The notes under the pieces were generated by a model that did not search any database, had not been told where the DNA came from, and saw only the letters and a list, made by a program, of their open reading frames with translations. 64,000 nt of DNA from Pseudomonas sp. MF4836 (GTDB taxonomy: Bacteria; Pseudomonadota; Gammaproteobacteria; Pseudomonadales; Pseudomonadaceae), in the NCBI RefSeq assembly GCF_002018875.1, contig NZ_MVOL01000014.1:62001-126000 (forward strand), in the 5' to 3' direction. Positions 17,865-26,540 of the stretch are shown in pieces (the stretch's first letter is position 1; each line of letters opens with the position of its first letter). The position numbers and the translations under genes are program-made.

Positions 17865-18816
17865 GATCGATATCCTGTCGTTCGGTGAAACCATGGCCAT
17901 GTTCGTCGCCGAGCACAGCGGCGACCTGGCCCAGGTCGGGCATTTCCATAAACGCATTGCCGGCGCCGACAGCAATGTTGCCATTGGCCTGTCTCGCCTG
18001 GGGTTCAACGTGGCCTGGCTGAGCCGGGTCGGCGCCGATTCATTCGGCCGTTTTGTGGTCGACACCCTGAAGGCCGAGGGCCTGGACTGCCGCTTTGTCG
18101 AGACCGACCCCGCGCACCCCACCGGGTTTCAGCTCAAATCCCTCGAAGAACACGGCGCCGACCCCCGGGTCGAGTACTTCCGCCGTGGCTCGGCAGCCAG
18201 CCGGCTCTCGGTCAACAACATCGCGCCGGCCTTGTTGAAGGCCCGGCACCTGCACGCCACCGGCATCCCGCCGGCTCTCTCGGCCTCGGCCCGGGAGCTG
18301 TCCCAGGTGCTGATGAGCCAGATGCGCGCCGCCGGACGCAGCCTGTCGTTCGACCCCAACCTGCGCCCCAGCCTGTGGGACAGCGAAAAACAGATGATCA
18401 GCGAGATCAACCGCCTGGCCGTGCAAGCCCATTGGGTGCTGCCGGGCCTGAGTGAAGGTCGCCTTTTGACCGGCTTGCAAGACCCGGCCGATATCGCCGC
18501 GTTTTACCTGGACCAGGGGGTCGAGGCCGTGGTGATCAAGCTCGGGGCCGCCGGCGCCTATTACCGCACCCAACTGGATCAAGGCTTTGTCGAGGCCGTG
18601 CCGGTGGCCGAGGTGGTCGACACCGTAGGCGCCGGCGACGGCTTTGCCGTGGGCCTGATCAGCGGCCTGCTGGAAAACCTCGGCATGGCCGAGGCCGTAC
18701 AGCGCGCCAACTGGATCGGCAGCCGCGCGGTGCAGAGCCGTGGCGATATGGAAGGCCTGCCGCGCCGTGAAGAACTGCCCCCGCCCGCTGCCGTTCGCTT
18801 GCGATCCAGCGCCTGA
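17857..18816 (+). CDS. kguK: KguK, 2-ketogluconate kinase
   Basis: PfkB-family sugar kinase of 319 residues. It has the N-terminal GADSNVAIGLSRLGF substrate/glycine motif and the C-terminal PfkB signature DTVGAGDGFAVGLISGLL with the catalytic Asp. It phosphorylates 2-ketogluconate to 2-keto-6-phosphogluconate in the cytoplasm. ATG 17857 overlaps the kguE stop, suggesting translational coupling. Upstream in-frame starts would lie inside kguE. Confidence 0.93.
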   Translation: MSEIDILSFGETMAMFVAEHSGDLAQVGHFHKRIAGADSNVAIGLSRLGFNVAWLSRVGADSFGRFVVDTLKAEGLDCRFVETDPAHPTGFQLKSLEEHGADPRVEYFRRGSAASRLSVNNIAPALLKARHLHATGIPPALSASARELSQVLMSQMRAAGRSLSFDPNLRPSLWDSEKQMISEINRLAVQAHWVLPGLSEGRLLTGLQDPADIAAFYLDQGVEAVVIKLGAAGAYYRTQLDQGFVEAVPVAEVVDTVGAGDGFAVGLISGLLENLGMAEAVQRANWIGSRAVQSRGDMEGLPRREELPPPAAVRLRSSA

Positions 18817-18885
18817 CCGCCGCACCCGATTGACCCGTGACGCGTTACCTGCTGCGACAAAAACAACAAGCTCAGGAGTTCCATC

Positions 18886-20181
18886 ATGCACACCGCAAAA
18901 CTCGCCACCCGCCGCTGGTGGTACATCATGCCCATCGTCTTTATCACCTACAGCCTGGCGTATCTGGACCGCGCCAACTACGGGTTTGCCGCTGCCTCAG
19001 GGATGGCCGCCGACTTGATGATCACCCCGGGACTGTCGTCGCTGCTGGGCGCCCTGTTCTTCCTCGGCTACTTCTTCTTCCAGGTGCCGGGGGCGATCTA
19101 CGCGCAAAAGCACAGCGTGAAGAAGCTGATTTTTGTCAGCCTGATTCTCTGGGGCGCCCTGGCGACCCTGACCGGTATCGTCTCCAACGCCTATATGCTG
19201 ATCGTCATCCGCTTCATGCTCGGCGTGGTCGAGGCCGCCGTGATGCCGGCGATGCTGGTCTACCTGTGCCATTGGTTCACCCGTGCCGAGCGCTCCCGCG
19301 CCAACACCTTCCTGATTCTCGGCAACCCGGTGACCATGCTCTGGATGTCGGTAGTCTCGGGCTACCTGGTGGAGCATTTCAGCTGGCGCTGGATGTTTAT
19401 CATCGAAGGTCTGCCGGCCGTACTCTGGGCGTTTATCTGGTGGCGCCTGGCGGATGACCGCCCAAGCGAAGCCAAATGGCTCACCTCGCAGGAAAAACAG
19501 GACCTGCAAAGCACCCTGGACGCCGAACAGGTGGGCATGAAAGCGGTAAAGAACTACGCCGAAGCCTTCCGCTCACCCAAGGTCATCATCCTGGCGTTGC
19601 AGTTTTTCTGCTGGAGCATCGGCGTCTACGGCTTTGTGCTGTGGCTGCCGTCGATTCTCAAGCACGGCGCGCAGATGGACATGGTCGAGGCCGGCTGGCT
19701 GTCGGCGCTGCCGTACCTGGCGGCGGTGATTGCCATGCTCGGGGTGTCCTGGGGCTCGGACCGGATCCAGAAGCGCAAACGCTTTGTCTGGCCGCCGCTG
19801 CTGATCGCCTCCGTGGCCTTTTACGGCTCCTACCTGCTGGGCGCCGAACACTTCTGGTGGTCCTACACCTTGCTGGTCATCGCCGGGGCCTGCATGTACG
19901 CGCCCTATGGGCCGTTCTTCGCCATCGTGCCGGAGATTCTTCCCGCCAACGTGGCCGGCGGCGCCATGGCGCTGATCAACAGCATGGGCGCCCTCGGCTC
20001 GTTCGGCGGCTCTTACCTGGTGGGTTACCTGAACAGCGCCACCGGCTCGCCCGGCGCTTCCTACCTGCTGATGAGCGGCGCGTTGCTGCTGTCGGTGGTC
20101 CTGACGATTTTCCTCAAGCCCGGCGCCAGTGACCGCACGGCGCCGGCCTTGCCTGCCCGTCGACGCCTGGCCCATTCCTGA
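18886..20181 (+). CDS. kguT: KguT, 2-ketogluconate MFS transporter
   Basis: Major facilitator protein of 431 residues with about 12 hydrophobic segments, of the anion:cation symporter type. The early motif YLDRANYGFAAAS and the internal helix block ERSRANTFLILGNP match sugar-acid transporters. AGGAG lies a few bases before ATG 18886. It imports 2-ketogluconate formed in the periplasm. It sits between kguK and kguD in the usual Pseudomonas order. Confidence 0.92.
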   Translation: MHTAKLATRRWWYIMPIVFITYSLAYLDRANYGFAAASGMAADLMITPGLSSLLGALFFLGYFFFQVPGAIYAQKHSVKKLIFVSLILWGALATLTGIVSNAYMLIVIRFMLGVVEAAVMPAMLVYLCHWFTRAERSRANTFLILGNPVTMLWMSVVSGYLVEHFSWRWMFIIEGLPAVLWAFIWWRLADDRPSEAKWLTSQEKQDLQSTLDAEQVGMKAVKNYAEAFRSPKVIILALQFFCWSIGVYGFVLWLPSILKHGAQMDMVEAGWLSALPYLAAVIAMLGVSWGSDRIQKRKRFVWPPLLIASVAFYGSYLLGAEHFWWSYTLLVIAGACMYAPYGPFFAIVPEILPANVAGGAMALINSMGALGSFGGSYLVGYLNSATGSPGASYLLMSGALLLSVVLTIFLKPGASDRTAPALPARRRLAHS

Positions 20182-20203
20182 ACCGAACACGGTGGTGAAC
20201 CCG

Positions 20204-21190
20204 ATGAAAAAACAGGTTGTTGTCTACAAAAAACTGTCCCCGGAGCTGATGGCGCGTCTGCAAGCCCAGGCCGAGGTCACGCTGATCGAAGACTTGAGCC
20301 CCGCCGGCATGGACCGTCTGCGCGAAGCCCTGCCCCGGGCCCAGGGCCTGCTCGGCGCAAGCCTGCGCCTGGACGCCGAACTGCTGGACCTGGCACCGCA
20401 GCTGGAGGCGGTCGCCAGCGTCTCGGTGGGCGTCGACAACTACGACATCGACTACCTGAGCCAGCGCAGGATCCTGCTCAGCAATACCCCGGATGTGCTC
20501 ACCGAGACCACCGCCGACACCGGTTTTGCGCTGATCCTGGCCACCGCGCGGCGGGTGGTGGAACTGGCCACCCTGGTCCGCGCCGGGCAGTGGAACAGCA
20601 ACATCGGCCCGCGGCACTTTGGCAGCGACGTGCATGGCAAGACCCTGGGCATCATCGGCATGGGGCGCATTGGCGAGGCCCTGGCCCAGCGCGGGCACTT
20701 TGGCTTCGGCATGCCGCTGATCTACCACAGCAACTCGCCGAAACCGGCGGTGGAGGCGCGCTTCAACGCCCGCTATTGCAGCCTGGAGCAACTGTTGCAG
20801 CAGGCCGATTTCATTTGCCTGACCCTGCCGCTGACCGCCCAGACACAGGGCTTGATCGGCGCGAAGGAATTCGAGCTGATGCGCCCGGAAAGCATCTTTA
20901 TCAATATTTCCCGGGGCAAGGTGGTGGACGAAGGGGCGATGATCGAGGCGTTGCAGCAGCGCAAGATCCGCGCGGCCGGGCTGGATGTGTTCGAGCGCGA
21001 GCCGCTGGACCACGACTCACCGTTGTTGCAACTGGACAATGTGGTGGCCACCCCGCACATCGGTTCGGCCACCCATGAAACCCGCGAAGCCATGGCCCGC
21101 TGCGCCGTCGACAATCTGTTGGCGGCATTGGCCGGACAACGCCCGGCCAATCTGGTCAATCAACAGCTGTGGCCGCAAGCCGCCGGTTAA
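20204..21190 (+). CDS. kguD: KguD, 2-keto-6-phosphogluconate reductase
   Basis: D-2-hydroxyacid dehydrogenase family protein of 328 residues. The nucleotide motif GIIGMGRIGEALAQRG, the catalytic Arg segment SRGKVVDEGAM, the Glu in FEREPLD and the His in TPHIGSAT are all present. It reduces 2-keto-6-phosphogluconate to 6-phosphogluconate, feeding the Entner-Doudoroff route. ATG 20204 (MKKQVVVYKK) is preferred because the upstream 25 codons lie inside the end of kguT or the gap and look unlike the family. Confidence 0.93.
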   Translation: MKKQVVVYKKLSPELMARLQAQAEVTLIEDLSPAGMDRLREALPRAQGLLGASLRLDAELLDLAPQLEAVASVSVGVDNYDIDYLSQRRILLSNTPDVLTETTADTGFALILATARRVVELATLVRAGQWNSNIGPRHFGSDVHGKTLGIIGMGRIGEALAQRGHFGFGMPLIYHSNSPKPAVEARFNARYCSLEQLLQQADFICLTLPLTAQTQGLIGAKEFELMRPESIFINISRGKVVDEGAMIEALQQRKIRAAGLDVFEREPLDHDSPLLQLDNVVATPHIGSATHETREAMARCAVDNLLAALAGQRPANLVNQQLWPQAAG

Positions 21191-21220
21191 ACCGGCTTCC
21201 GGCGCCGTGACGGGCGCCGG
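21182..21220. terminator. Two hairpins between kguD and the convergent chemoreceptor gene
   Basis: GCCGGTT-A-AACCGGC at the kguD stop and CCGGCGCC-GTGACG-GGCGCCGG (21199-21220) are perfect inverted repeats. Neither has a clear T-tract. They sit between convergent genes and could end transcription from either side. Confidence 0.45.
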
Positions 21221-21232
21221 GTTCACGCCTGG

Positions 21233-22858
21233 TCAGATGACGAAGCGCGCCACCATGCTGTTCAAATCCACCGCCAGGCGCGACAGCTCATGGCTTGCAG
21301 CGCTGGTCTGGTTGGCTCCTGCCGCCGACTGGGTAGCCAGGTCGCGGATGTTCACCAGGTTGCGATCGACCTCCCGCGACACTTGAGCCTGCTCTTCCGA
21401 GGCGCTGGCAATGACCAGGTTGCGCTCGTTGATCAGGTTGATCGACTCGGCGATCTGCTCCAGGGCCACACCGGCGGCGCGGGCCATTTCCAGGGTGCTC
21501 TGGGTGCGTTGATTGCTTTGCTGCATCGACTGCACCGCCTCGCCGGTGCCGTTCTGGATCCCGGCGACCATTTTTTCGATTTCCTGGGTCGACTGCGCAG
21601 TGCGGTGGGCCAAGGCCCGTACCTCATCGGCCACCACCGCGAAACCACGTCCGGCCTCACCGGCCCGGGCTGCTTCGATCGCGGCGTTCAGGGCCAGCAG
21701 GTTGGTCTGCTCGGCAATGGCCCGAATCACATCCAGCACCTTGCCGATGTCTCGACCCTGGGTGGCCAGGCCTTCGATCATCACCGAGGTGTTTTGCACG
21801 TCGTGGGTCATGGTCTGGATCGCGTCGACGGTCTGGACCACGCGATCACGGCCTTCACGGGCGGCCTGGGTTGACTGGTGCGAGGCCTCCGAAGTCGACA
21901 CCGCGTTGCGCGCGACCTCTTCCACGGCGGCGGTCATTTCATTCACCGCAGTGGCGGCCTGTTCGATTTCGTTGTTCTGCTGTTGCAGGCCACGGGAAGC
22001 TTCCTCGGTGACCGCGCTGAGTTCTTCCGAGGCTGACGCCAGCTGGGTGGCAGAGCCCGAGATCTGCTCGATGGTACGGCGCAGATTGCCCTGCATATCG
22101 GCCAGGGCGCTGAGCAGCCGCGACGACTCGTCCTTGCCGTCGACCTCGATGACTTTGGTCAGGTCGCCGCCGGCAATGGTTTGCGCGGCGCTCAAGGCCC
22201 GGTTCAGCGGCTGCACGATGCTGCGGGTCAGCAACAGCGCCAGGAGCACCGTCATCAATGCCGCCGCCAGGGCGACCAGGATGATCCAGGTGATCGCGCT
22301 GTCGTAATGGTTGCCGGCATCGGCTGATGCCGCCGTGGCATCGGCGGTGTTGATCGCCACCAGCTTGTTCAGTTGTTCACCCATCAAGTCGGTGCCGTCC
22401 TTGATCCGGGTGTTGATCAGGCTGCGCATCTCCTCCAGCTTGTTCTGCCGCGACAGCTCCAGCATCTGATTCTGGGCTTGCAGGTAGTTTTCCAGGGTGG
22501 CGGCAAAGGATTTGTACAGCGCCGCTTCCTCGTTGCCCGCCGGCAACGCTGCGTAGCTGGCCTGGGCCTGCTTGAGCTTGTCCACCAGCACGCCGATGCG
22601 GGTTTGCGCTTCATCCAGGCCGGCCGCCTCGCGGTTGACCAGGATGCGGAACGACAGGATGCGCATGCGCAGGACGTTCTCGGTCATGTTCCCCAGGTAC
22701 CTCACACTCGGCAGTTGGATAGTGTCCATATCGATGGACGCCTGGCGAATGATTGACATGCGGTTGACCGCAAACACACCTAACACCACGACCAGCAACG
22801 CAATGAACGCAAAACCGAGGAAAGCGCGGGGCGCGATATTGATATTACGTAGGGACAT
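21233..22858 (-). CDS. Methyl-accepting chemotaxis protein
   Basis: Chemoreceptor of 541 residues. A membrane helix at about 10-35 (FLGFAFIALLVVVLGVFAV) is followed by a helical periplasmic ligand domain of about 150 residues (4HB type), a second membrane helix at about 190-210, a HAMP domain and the signalling hairpin tip IAEQTNLLALNAAIEAARAGEAGRGFAVVADEVR. No C-terminal CheR/CheB pentapeptide is visible. ATG 22858 is preferred over a 13-residue extension. It is convergent with kguD; sensing of 2-ketogluconate or a related sugar acid is only suggested by that position. Confidence 0.92.
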   Translation of the reverse strand: MSLRNINIAPRAFLGFAFIALLVVVLGVFAVNRMSIIRQASIDMDTIQLPSVRYLGNMTENVLRMRILSFRILVNREAAGLDEAQTRIGVLVDKLKQAQASYAALPAGNEEAALYKSFAATLENYLQAQNQMLELSRQNKLEEMRSLINTRIKDGTDLMGEQLNKLVAINTADATAASADAGNHYDSAITWIILVALAAALMTVLLALLLTRSIVQPLNRALSAAQTIAGGDLTKVIEVDGKDESSRLLSALADMQGNLRRTIEQISGSATQLASASEELSAVTEEASRGLQQQNNEIEQAATAVNEMTAAVEEVARNAVSTSEASHQSTQAAREGRDRVVQTVDAIQTMTHDVQNTSVMIEGLATQGRDIGKVLDVIRAIAEQTNLLALNAAIEAARAGEAGRGFAVVADEVRALAHRTAQSTQEIEKMVAGIQNGTGEAVQSMQQSNQRTQSTLEMARAAGVALEQIAESINLINERNLVIASASEEQAQVSREVDRNLVNIRDLATQSAAGANQTSAASHELSRLAVDLNSMVARFVI

Positions 22859-23314
22859 AGGACGACTCTCGGGAAATAAGGGGTTGCGCGCATCCATGCC
22901 AATAGCCCTGTCGGCCAGCCGTGCTGGAGGTGTGACAGGTCGGCCCGACTGTTGTAGTTGGTCTGCGAGCCTGTAATGGATATCGGCCGGACTTGAGGTT
23001 TAATGCGTCCCCCGGCAAAAAATATTTCCAGTTGTGACCGGGTAGTCACAATCAATCAACGGCCTTGACTGCTGCCTTGGCGCCGAGCATAACCGCAGGT
23101 TTCACGGGAGCGCTCTGGCCCGGGGCATACAGCGCCTTGGCCGGCAGGTTGGGCAGCGCGACGCTCTCGGCCAGCCTCCTGCATCTGTAGGATGGCGAGG
23201 GTGCCGCAACCCGCCGATACTCGATTTCAGGCCCTGCCCACGTCTTCGCGACGTTCCGGTCCTTCACTACTTCGTGACGAAAATAATAAGAAAGTCGCAC
23301 AGAGGTACACCCCA
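22859..23314. other. 456-base intergenic region between the chemoreceptor and LuxR genes
   Basis: This region must hold the divergent promoters of both neighbours. TGTGAC-N6-GTCACA at 23033-23050 is a perfect inverted repeat of unknown role. A minus-strand open frame ends at 23052 just beside it but has no recognisable family and no good ribosome site; it is not called as a gene. Confidence 0.4.
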
Positions 23315-24292
23315 ATGAGCGGTCATGATCATGGTCACGCCGGCCTGCTGGCAGCCTTCAGCGCGCTGACACTCGAACTGCAACGCCTGGCCCAGCACCA
23401 GGACATCGAAACCCTGCACCCGCACGCCCTGGCCCGTATCAGCCAGGTGCTGCCCTTTGACAGCGCCTGGTGGGGACGCGCCGCGCTGATCGACGGCTTG
23501 CCCGAGGAGCACAGTTCCTACCTGTATCACCTGCCGCCCAGCTACCTGCCGGACTGGCAGTCGATCCGCCATATCGACGTCACCGTGAGACGCGTGCACG
23601 CCTCCCCCGGGCAGGCAGTGATCATCGACATGCGCAATCCGGCCAATGGCCCCGGCCTGAACTGGCTGGGCGCGACCTATGACATCGGCGAGCTGATGTG
23701 CGTGGTCTACATCGATCCCCACACCCACCTCAGCGATCACCTGGCGCTGTACCGCAAGCCCGGTGCGCCGCGCTTTCGCGAGGACGACTGCCACTTGCTG
23801 AACAACATCATGCTGCACCTGGTGGCCGCGGTGTCGGCCAACCAGATCCGCACCCTGGTGGCCATGCGCGAAAAACTTACCCGCCCGCGCAACCTGGCAC
23901 TGGCGGTCTGCGATCAGCGCGGCACCCTGCATTGCGCCGAGCGCGGGTTTGTCGACCTGCTGCTCAGCGAATGGCCGCAATGGAGCGGTCCGCAGTTACC
24001 GGTGGCACTGAATGGTGACGGCTTCGAAGGCAAGCATTTACAGGTCGAAGCCTCGGCCGTGGGCGACCTGTATCTGTTGGCTGCGCGCAACCGCAGCGTG
24101 CTGCCGCAGTTGAGCCCGCGAGAAAATGACGTCGCGCAATGCTTCGGCGACGGCAAGACCTACAAGGAAGTGGCCCGGGACCTGGGCATGTCGCCCAACA
24201 CCGTGCGCCACCATATCCGCGCCATCTACAGCAAGCTCGGAGTCAAGGACAAGGCCCGCATCGCCCAGTTACTGCACGCCCCTCCCAGCTGA
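23315..24292 (+). CDS. LuxR family transcriptional regulator
   Basis: Protein of 325 residues. The N-terminal 250 residues form a sensor-like domain of no family I can name with certainty; a PAS/GAF-type fold is possible. The C-terminus is a clear LuxR/GerE HTH (LSPRENDVAQCFGDGKTYKEVARDLGMSPNTVRHHIRAIYSKLGV). ATG 23315 has a purine-rich AGAGG upstream. Three co-directional genes follow (outer membrane channel, MFS transporter, HDAC-like amidohydrolase), so it is probably their activator. Confidence 0.88.
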   Translation: MSGHDHGHAGLLAAFSALTLELQRLAQHQDIETLHPHALARISQVLPFDSAWWGRAALIDGLPEEHSSYLYHLPPSYLPDWQSIRHIDVTVRRVHASPGQAVIIDMRNPANGPGLNWLGATYDIGELMCVVYIDPHTHLSDHLALYRKPGAPRFREDDCHLLNNIMLHLVAAVSANQIRTLVAMREKLTRPRNLALAVCDQRGTLHCAERGFVDLLLSEWPQWSGPQLPVALNGDGFEGKHLQVEASAVGDLYLLAARNRSVLPQLSPRENDVAQCFGDGKTYKEVARDLGMSPNTVRHHIRAIYSKLGVKDKARIAQLLHAPPS

Positions 24293-24430
24293 TCTCCAGC
24301 GCTGATCCCGACTGATTTTTTGCTGCCACCCTGGCGGCCTCGGGCACCTTTTTGCCGGTTTTTTATCCCCCACTGCCACGTCATGGCGAGCTGCTCGCCG
24401 CACAACAACCTAAAACAGAGACGTAACGCC

Positions 24431-25306
24431 ATGCACAGATTCACCACCTGCTCCACCGCCGTGGCCTTGACCACGGGGCTGTTGAGCCTGCAAGCCGGTG
24501 CCGCCGACCTTAACGCGCGGGATTTTTTTGGCGCGCCCTCGGGCACCACCCTGGGCGTGCTGTACTTGCCGACCACCCGCGCCGGCGACTTCCACGGCCC
24601 GGCTGACAGCACCGGCAAGGCCGAACTGCGGGTCAACGCCATGGCATACCGCCAGGTGTTTTTCAGCGACATCTGCGGCACCTTGTGCACCCCGCAATTC
24701 ATCGTGCCCTTTGCCGACATCAACGCTCGCCTGCCCGGTGCCAGCCAGCACACCGGTGAAAGCGGCTTCGGCGATCCCCAGGTCGGCGGCACCCTGTTTT
24801 TCATCAACGACCCGGCATCGCGTACCTACAGCGGCCTGCTGACGCTGATCACCCTGCCCATAGGCGAGTACCACAGCCGGGACCCCGATGTGTCGCCGGG
24901 GGCCAACCGTTGGGGCGCGACCTTTGTTTACAACTACACCCAGGGCATCGGCGAAAAGTGGGTGCTGGAAGCCAACCTCGAAGCCCAGCTGTACGCCAAG
25001 AATGACGACTACTTTGGCAGCTCACTCAAGCAGGACCCGCTCTATCGGCTGCAAGCCTTCGCGTCCTATGACTTCACCCCGAGCACCTATGGCGCCCTGC
25101 GCCTGATCCACGCCGACGGCGGTGAACTGCGGATCAATGACCAGCGCATCGACGACACCCACAAGCGCTACACCCAGGTTGGCTTCGAGGTCGGCCATTG
25201 GCTGGATAAGCAAAACCAGCTGATGTTCAGCCTGTCGCAGAACGTTGCCACCGATAACGGTTACCACGGGACCGACGCCTTGCTGCGCCTGGTTCATGTG
25301 TTCTGA
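24431..25306 (+). CDS. Outer membrane channel, MetA-pathway of phenol degradation-like
   Basis: Protein of 291 residues with a signal peptide (MHRFTTCSTAVALTTGLLSLQAGAA). The body has repeated beta strands with aromatic girdles and ends LLRLVHVF, the usual barrel terminus. The pattern (GDPQVGGTLFFI, GLLTLITLPIGEY, YRLQAFASYDF) resembles the family annotated as MetA-pathway of phenol degradation / SphA-like transporters that often accompany catabolic genes. Two Cys in DICGTLC could form a disulfide. It probably admits the operon's hydrophobic or aromatic substrate. Confidence 0.75.
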   Translation: MHRFTTCSTAVALTTGLLSLQAGAADLNARDFFGAPSGTTLGVLYLPTTRAGDFHGPADSTGKAELRVNAMAYRQVFFSDICGTLCTPQFIVPFADINARLPGASQHTGESGFGDPQVGGTLFFINDPASRTYSGLLTLITLPIGEYHSRDPDVSPGANRWGATFVYNYTQGIGEKWVLEANLEAQLYAKNDDYFGSSLKQDPLYRLQAFASYDFTPSTYGALRLIHADGGELRINDQRIDDTHKRYTQVGFEVGHWLDKQNQLMFSLSQNVATDNGYHGTDALLRLVHVF

Positions 25307-25328
25307 AGCGCCCTCCCGGAGCCTGTCC

Positions 25329-26504
25329 ATGACCACTCACAGCCACACCTTGAACAGCGACCAGGGCTTGAGCGTCTCGCCCCTGGCCCGGTTGGCGGCG
25401 ATTGTGCTGTTCGCCGCCATCGTCCCGACCATCCTCATGACCGCGCCGGCGATTGCGGCGCAGTTGGCCAGCCAGTGGCACCTGAGCCCGACGCAGATCG
25501 GCGACCTGTTCTCCACCGAGCTGGGCGCCATGAGCCTGGCTACCCTGCCCGCTCTATGGTGGCTCAAACGTTTCGACTGGCGCCGCGCCGCACTGCTGGC
25601 CGGCGTACTGTTTATTGCCGCCAACCTGCTATCGATGCTCGTCACGGATTACGGCGCGCTGCTGGCCCTGCGTTTTTGCAGCGCCCTGGCAGGCGGTTCG
25701 CTGATGATCATCTGCCTTTCCAGTGCGGCCTCCAGCGCCAACCCCAGCCGTGTCTATGGCCTATGGGTGATGGGGCAACTGGTGGTCGGCGCGCTGGGCT
25801 TGAGCATCCTGCCCCGGCTGTTCGAGCACTACGGTCTGGCCGCGTGCTACCTGATCCTCGCCGCACTGATGGCGCTGTTCCTGCCCCTGGCGCGCTATTT
25901 CCCCCAGGCTGCGCCGGCCGCCGCCCAGGCCGTGGAGCAAGGGCCGCAGCACTCAAAATGGCAGGCCGCCCTGGGCGTTCTCGGGATCCTCAGCTTCTAC
26001 ATCAGCCTCAGCGGGATCTGGACCTTTATCGGCTCGATCGGCGCCAAGGCCGGGATCACGGCGGAACACAGCGGTGAAATCCTCGCCATCGCCACCCTGA
26101 TGGGCATCGTTGGGGCCGGCTGCGCCTCGTTGATCGGCAATCGTCTGCCACGCCAGCTGTTGCTGGTGCTGGGGTACGGGTTGATGGCCGGCTCGGTGCT
26201 GTTGCTTCTGGGCCAGCCGCCTCTGGCACGTTTTGCCCTGGCCGCGCTGGCGTTCAAGTTCACCTGGACCTTCATCCTGCCGCTGATCCTGGCGTGCCTG
26301 GCTGACCTGGATCGCTCGGGAAAACTGATGAACGCCTCGAACCTGGTGATCGGTGGCGGCCTGGCCATAGGCCCGGCTATCGCCGGGCGCCTGATCGAAA
26401 ACAGCGCGAGTTTCTCCCCCCTGCTGATGGGCGGGGCCTGCATCACTTTGCTGTCCCTGGGGCTGATGCTGGCTTGCCGTGTGAAAACAATCCCCCAGGC
26501 ATAA
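25329..26504 (+). CDS. MFS transporter
   Basis: Major facilitator protein of 391 residues with about 12 hydrophobic segments and no large soluble domain. Motifs such as LLALRFCSALAGGSLMIICLSSAAS fit the superfamily, but the substrate class is not clear. ATG 25329 is 22 bases after the outer membrane gene; upstream in-frame codons lie inside that gene. It probably carries the substrate through the inner membrane for the amidohydrolase encoded next. Confidence 0.85.
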   Translation: MTTHSHTLNSDQGLSVSPLARLAAIVLFAAIVPTILMTAPAIAAQLASQWHLSPTQIGDLFSTELGAMSLATLPALWWLKRFDWRRAALLAGVLFIAANLLSMLVTDYGALLALRFCSALAGGSLMIICLSSAASSANPSRVYGLWVMGQLVVGALGLSILPRLFEHYGLAACYLILAALMALFLPLARYFPQAAPAAAQAVEQGPQHSKWQAALGVLGILSFYISLSGIWTFIGSIGAKAGITAEHSGEILAIATLMGIVGAGCASLIGNRLPRQLLLVLGYGLMAGSVLLLLGQPPLARFALAALAFKFTWTFILPLILACLADLDRSGKLMNASNLVIGGGLAIGPAIAGRLIENSASFSPLLMGGACITLLSLGLMLACRVKTIPQA

Positions 26505-26540
26505 CCCATGCTTCCCTTACCCCACTGGAGCACCGCGTCA

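Noticed and set aside
23033..23050. TGTGAC-N6-GTCACA as a CRP/Vfr site
   Set aside because: Between TGTGA and TCACA there are eight bases, not the six of the usual consensus, so it is kept only as an unexplained inverted repeat.
23052..23315. Minus-strand open frame of 87 codons ending beside the TGTGAC-N6-GTCACA repeat
   Set aside because: Its last 40 codons look gene-like, but there is no recognisable family, no good ribosome site and most of the frame overlaps the LuxR leader; it could be a degraded remnant at most.
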